Shown here: positions 63,661 through 64,000 of the stretch, one piece after another
How the letters are laid out: the number at the start of each line of letters is the position of its first letter
How positions within the stretch are numbered: the first letter of the stretch is position 1
From: Plutella xylostella
Taxonomy: Eukaryota; Arthropoda; Insecta; Lepidoptera; Plutellidae
NCBI RefSeq assembly: GCF_932276165.1
Contig: NC_063986.1
Coordinates: forward strand, 11,544,501 to 11,608,500
Direction: 5' to 3'
Length of the DNA stretch: 64,000 bases
Notes under the pieces: model-generated
The model's database searches: none
What the model was told of the DNA's origin: nothing
Seen by the model: only the letters and a program-made list of their open reading frames with translations
Position numbers and translations under genes: made by a program

Positions 63661-64000
63661 TGTTTATATAAAAACTTCACTAACCGTTCTTCTCGCGCCC
63701 TTATCGCTCGCGCCCATATTGATCAGCAGCCTGAACGTCTTGTGGAAGTTGACTCTGGACTGCGGCAGCTCGCGGCACTCGTCCGGGGGCTCCAGCTGCT
63801 GTCTTTCTTCTTGATTAGCATGACATACAATTATACACTGGCACTTTTTGAAAAAAAAAGATACTTTTCCTTATCGCTCGCGCCTATGTTAATCAGCAGA
63901 CTGAACGTTTTGTGGAAGTTGACCGAGCACTTCAGCCGGGAGGTTCAAGACATGAAGCGGTTGCATGTTTAGATAAAATTTTCACTTACCGTTCTTCTCG

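Larger units (their letters stand above)
62837..64000 (-). repeat. Tandem array of a Mekk1 exon, at least six copies, running off the window
   Basis: Donor-bearing copies start at 62837, 63030, 63287, 63685 and 63990 (cut by the edge). A donorless one lies at about 63871..63965. All share VNFHKTFSLLINMGASDKGARRT; the 63287 copy also has CNRFMSLTSRLKC and reads as one continuous exon. In others this 5' part is separated by a poly-T/CATGACATAC spacer (63030, 63685) or joined by deletion. Confidence 0.87.

Overview
The window is eukaryotic nuclear DNA, almost certainly from a moth or butterfly. The evidence is AT-rich introns with GT..AG junctions, insect orthologues split into many short exons, LEP1-type Helitron-like repeats ending in CTAGT, lepidopteran tRNA-derived SINEs, RTE and Jockey LINE fragments and many foldback MITEs. 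No prokaryotic genes, rRNA genes or CRISPR arrays are present.

Three protein-coding genes were assembled by hand, joining exons at splice sites with matching phase. (1) 428..15485, minus strand: high-affinity choline transporter (ChT, SLC5A7 family), nine coding exons, about 488 residues. The C-terminal tail lies off the left edge. (2) 18745..26746, plus strand: a protein with several degenerate EF-hands, 13 recognised exons, about 710 residues to the stop. Its first exon is not securely placed. (3) 31213..right edge, minus strand: the MAP3K4/Mekk1-type MAP kinase kinase kinase. Twenty-seven exons in perfect phase encode about 1264 residues, including the whole kinase domain. The N-terminus lies off the right edge. 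A GC-rich block at 16640..16990 lies between the divergent ChT and EF-hand genes and is a plausible shared promoter. ChT reloads choline at cholinergic terminals and Mekk1 acts in stress p38/JNK signalling. I see no functional link between the three genes.

The most unusual feature is a recurrent pattern. Many exons (about 10 of 28 in Mekk1, two of nine in ChT) have extra partial copies nearby. Most copies hold the 3' part of the exon with its 5' splice site and a little intron. They are usually tandem, lie on the downstream (3') side of the true exon in the transcript, and range from one copy to a minisatellite of about 17 units. A few copies, such as 40637..40779 and 48325..48388, are phase-compatible alternative exons. 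SINE heads, LINEs and an LTR element sit at or inside several copies.

The introns also hold well-bounded mobile elements. These include a 2461-bp minus-strand LTR element with a GTTG target duplication and a visible empty-site paralogue, a three-level nest of DNA transposons at 33717..38408, a 1113-bp terminal-inverted-repeat (TIR) element at 32118..33230, a hAT-like MITE at 25732..26231, and 5'-truncated RTE and Jockey LINEs. Long stretches of the ChT introns and of 26747..30833 hold nothing else that I can identify.
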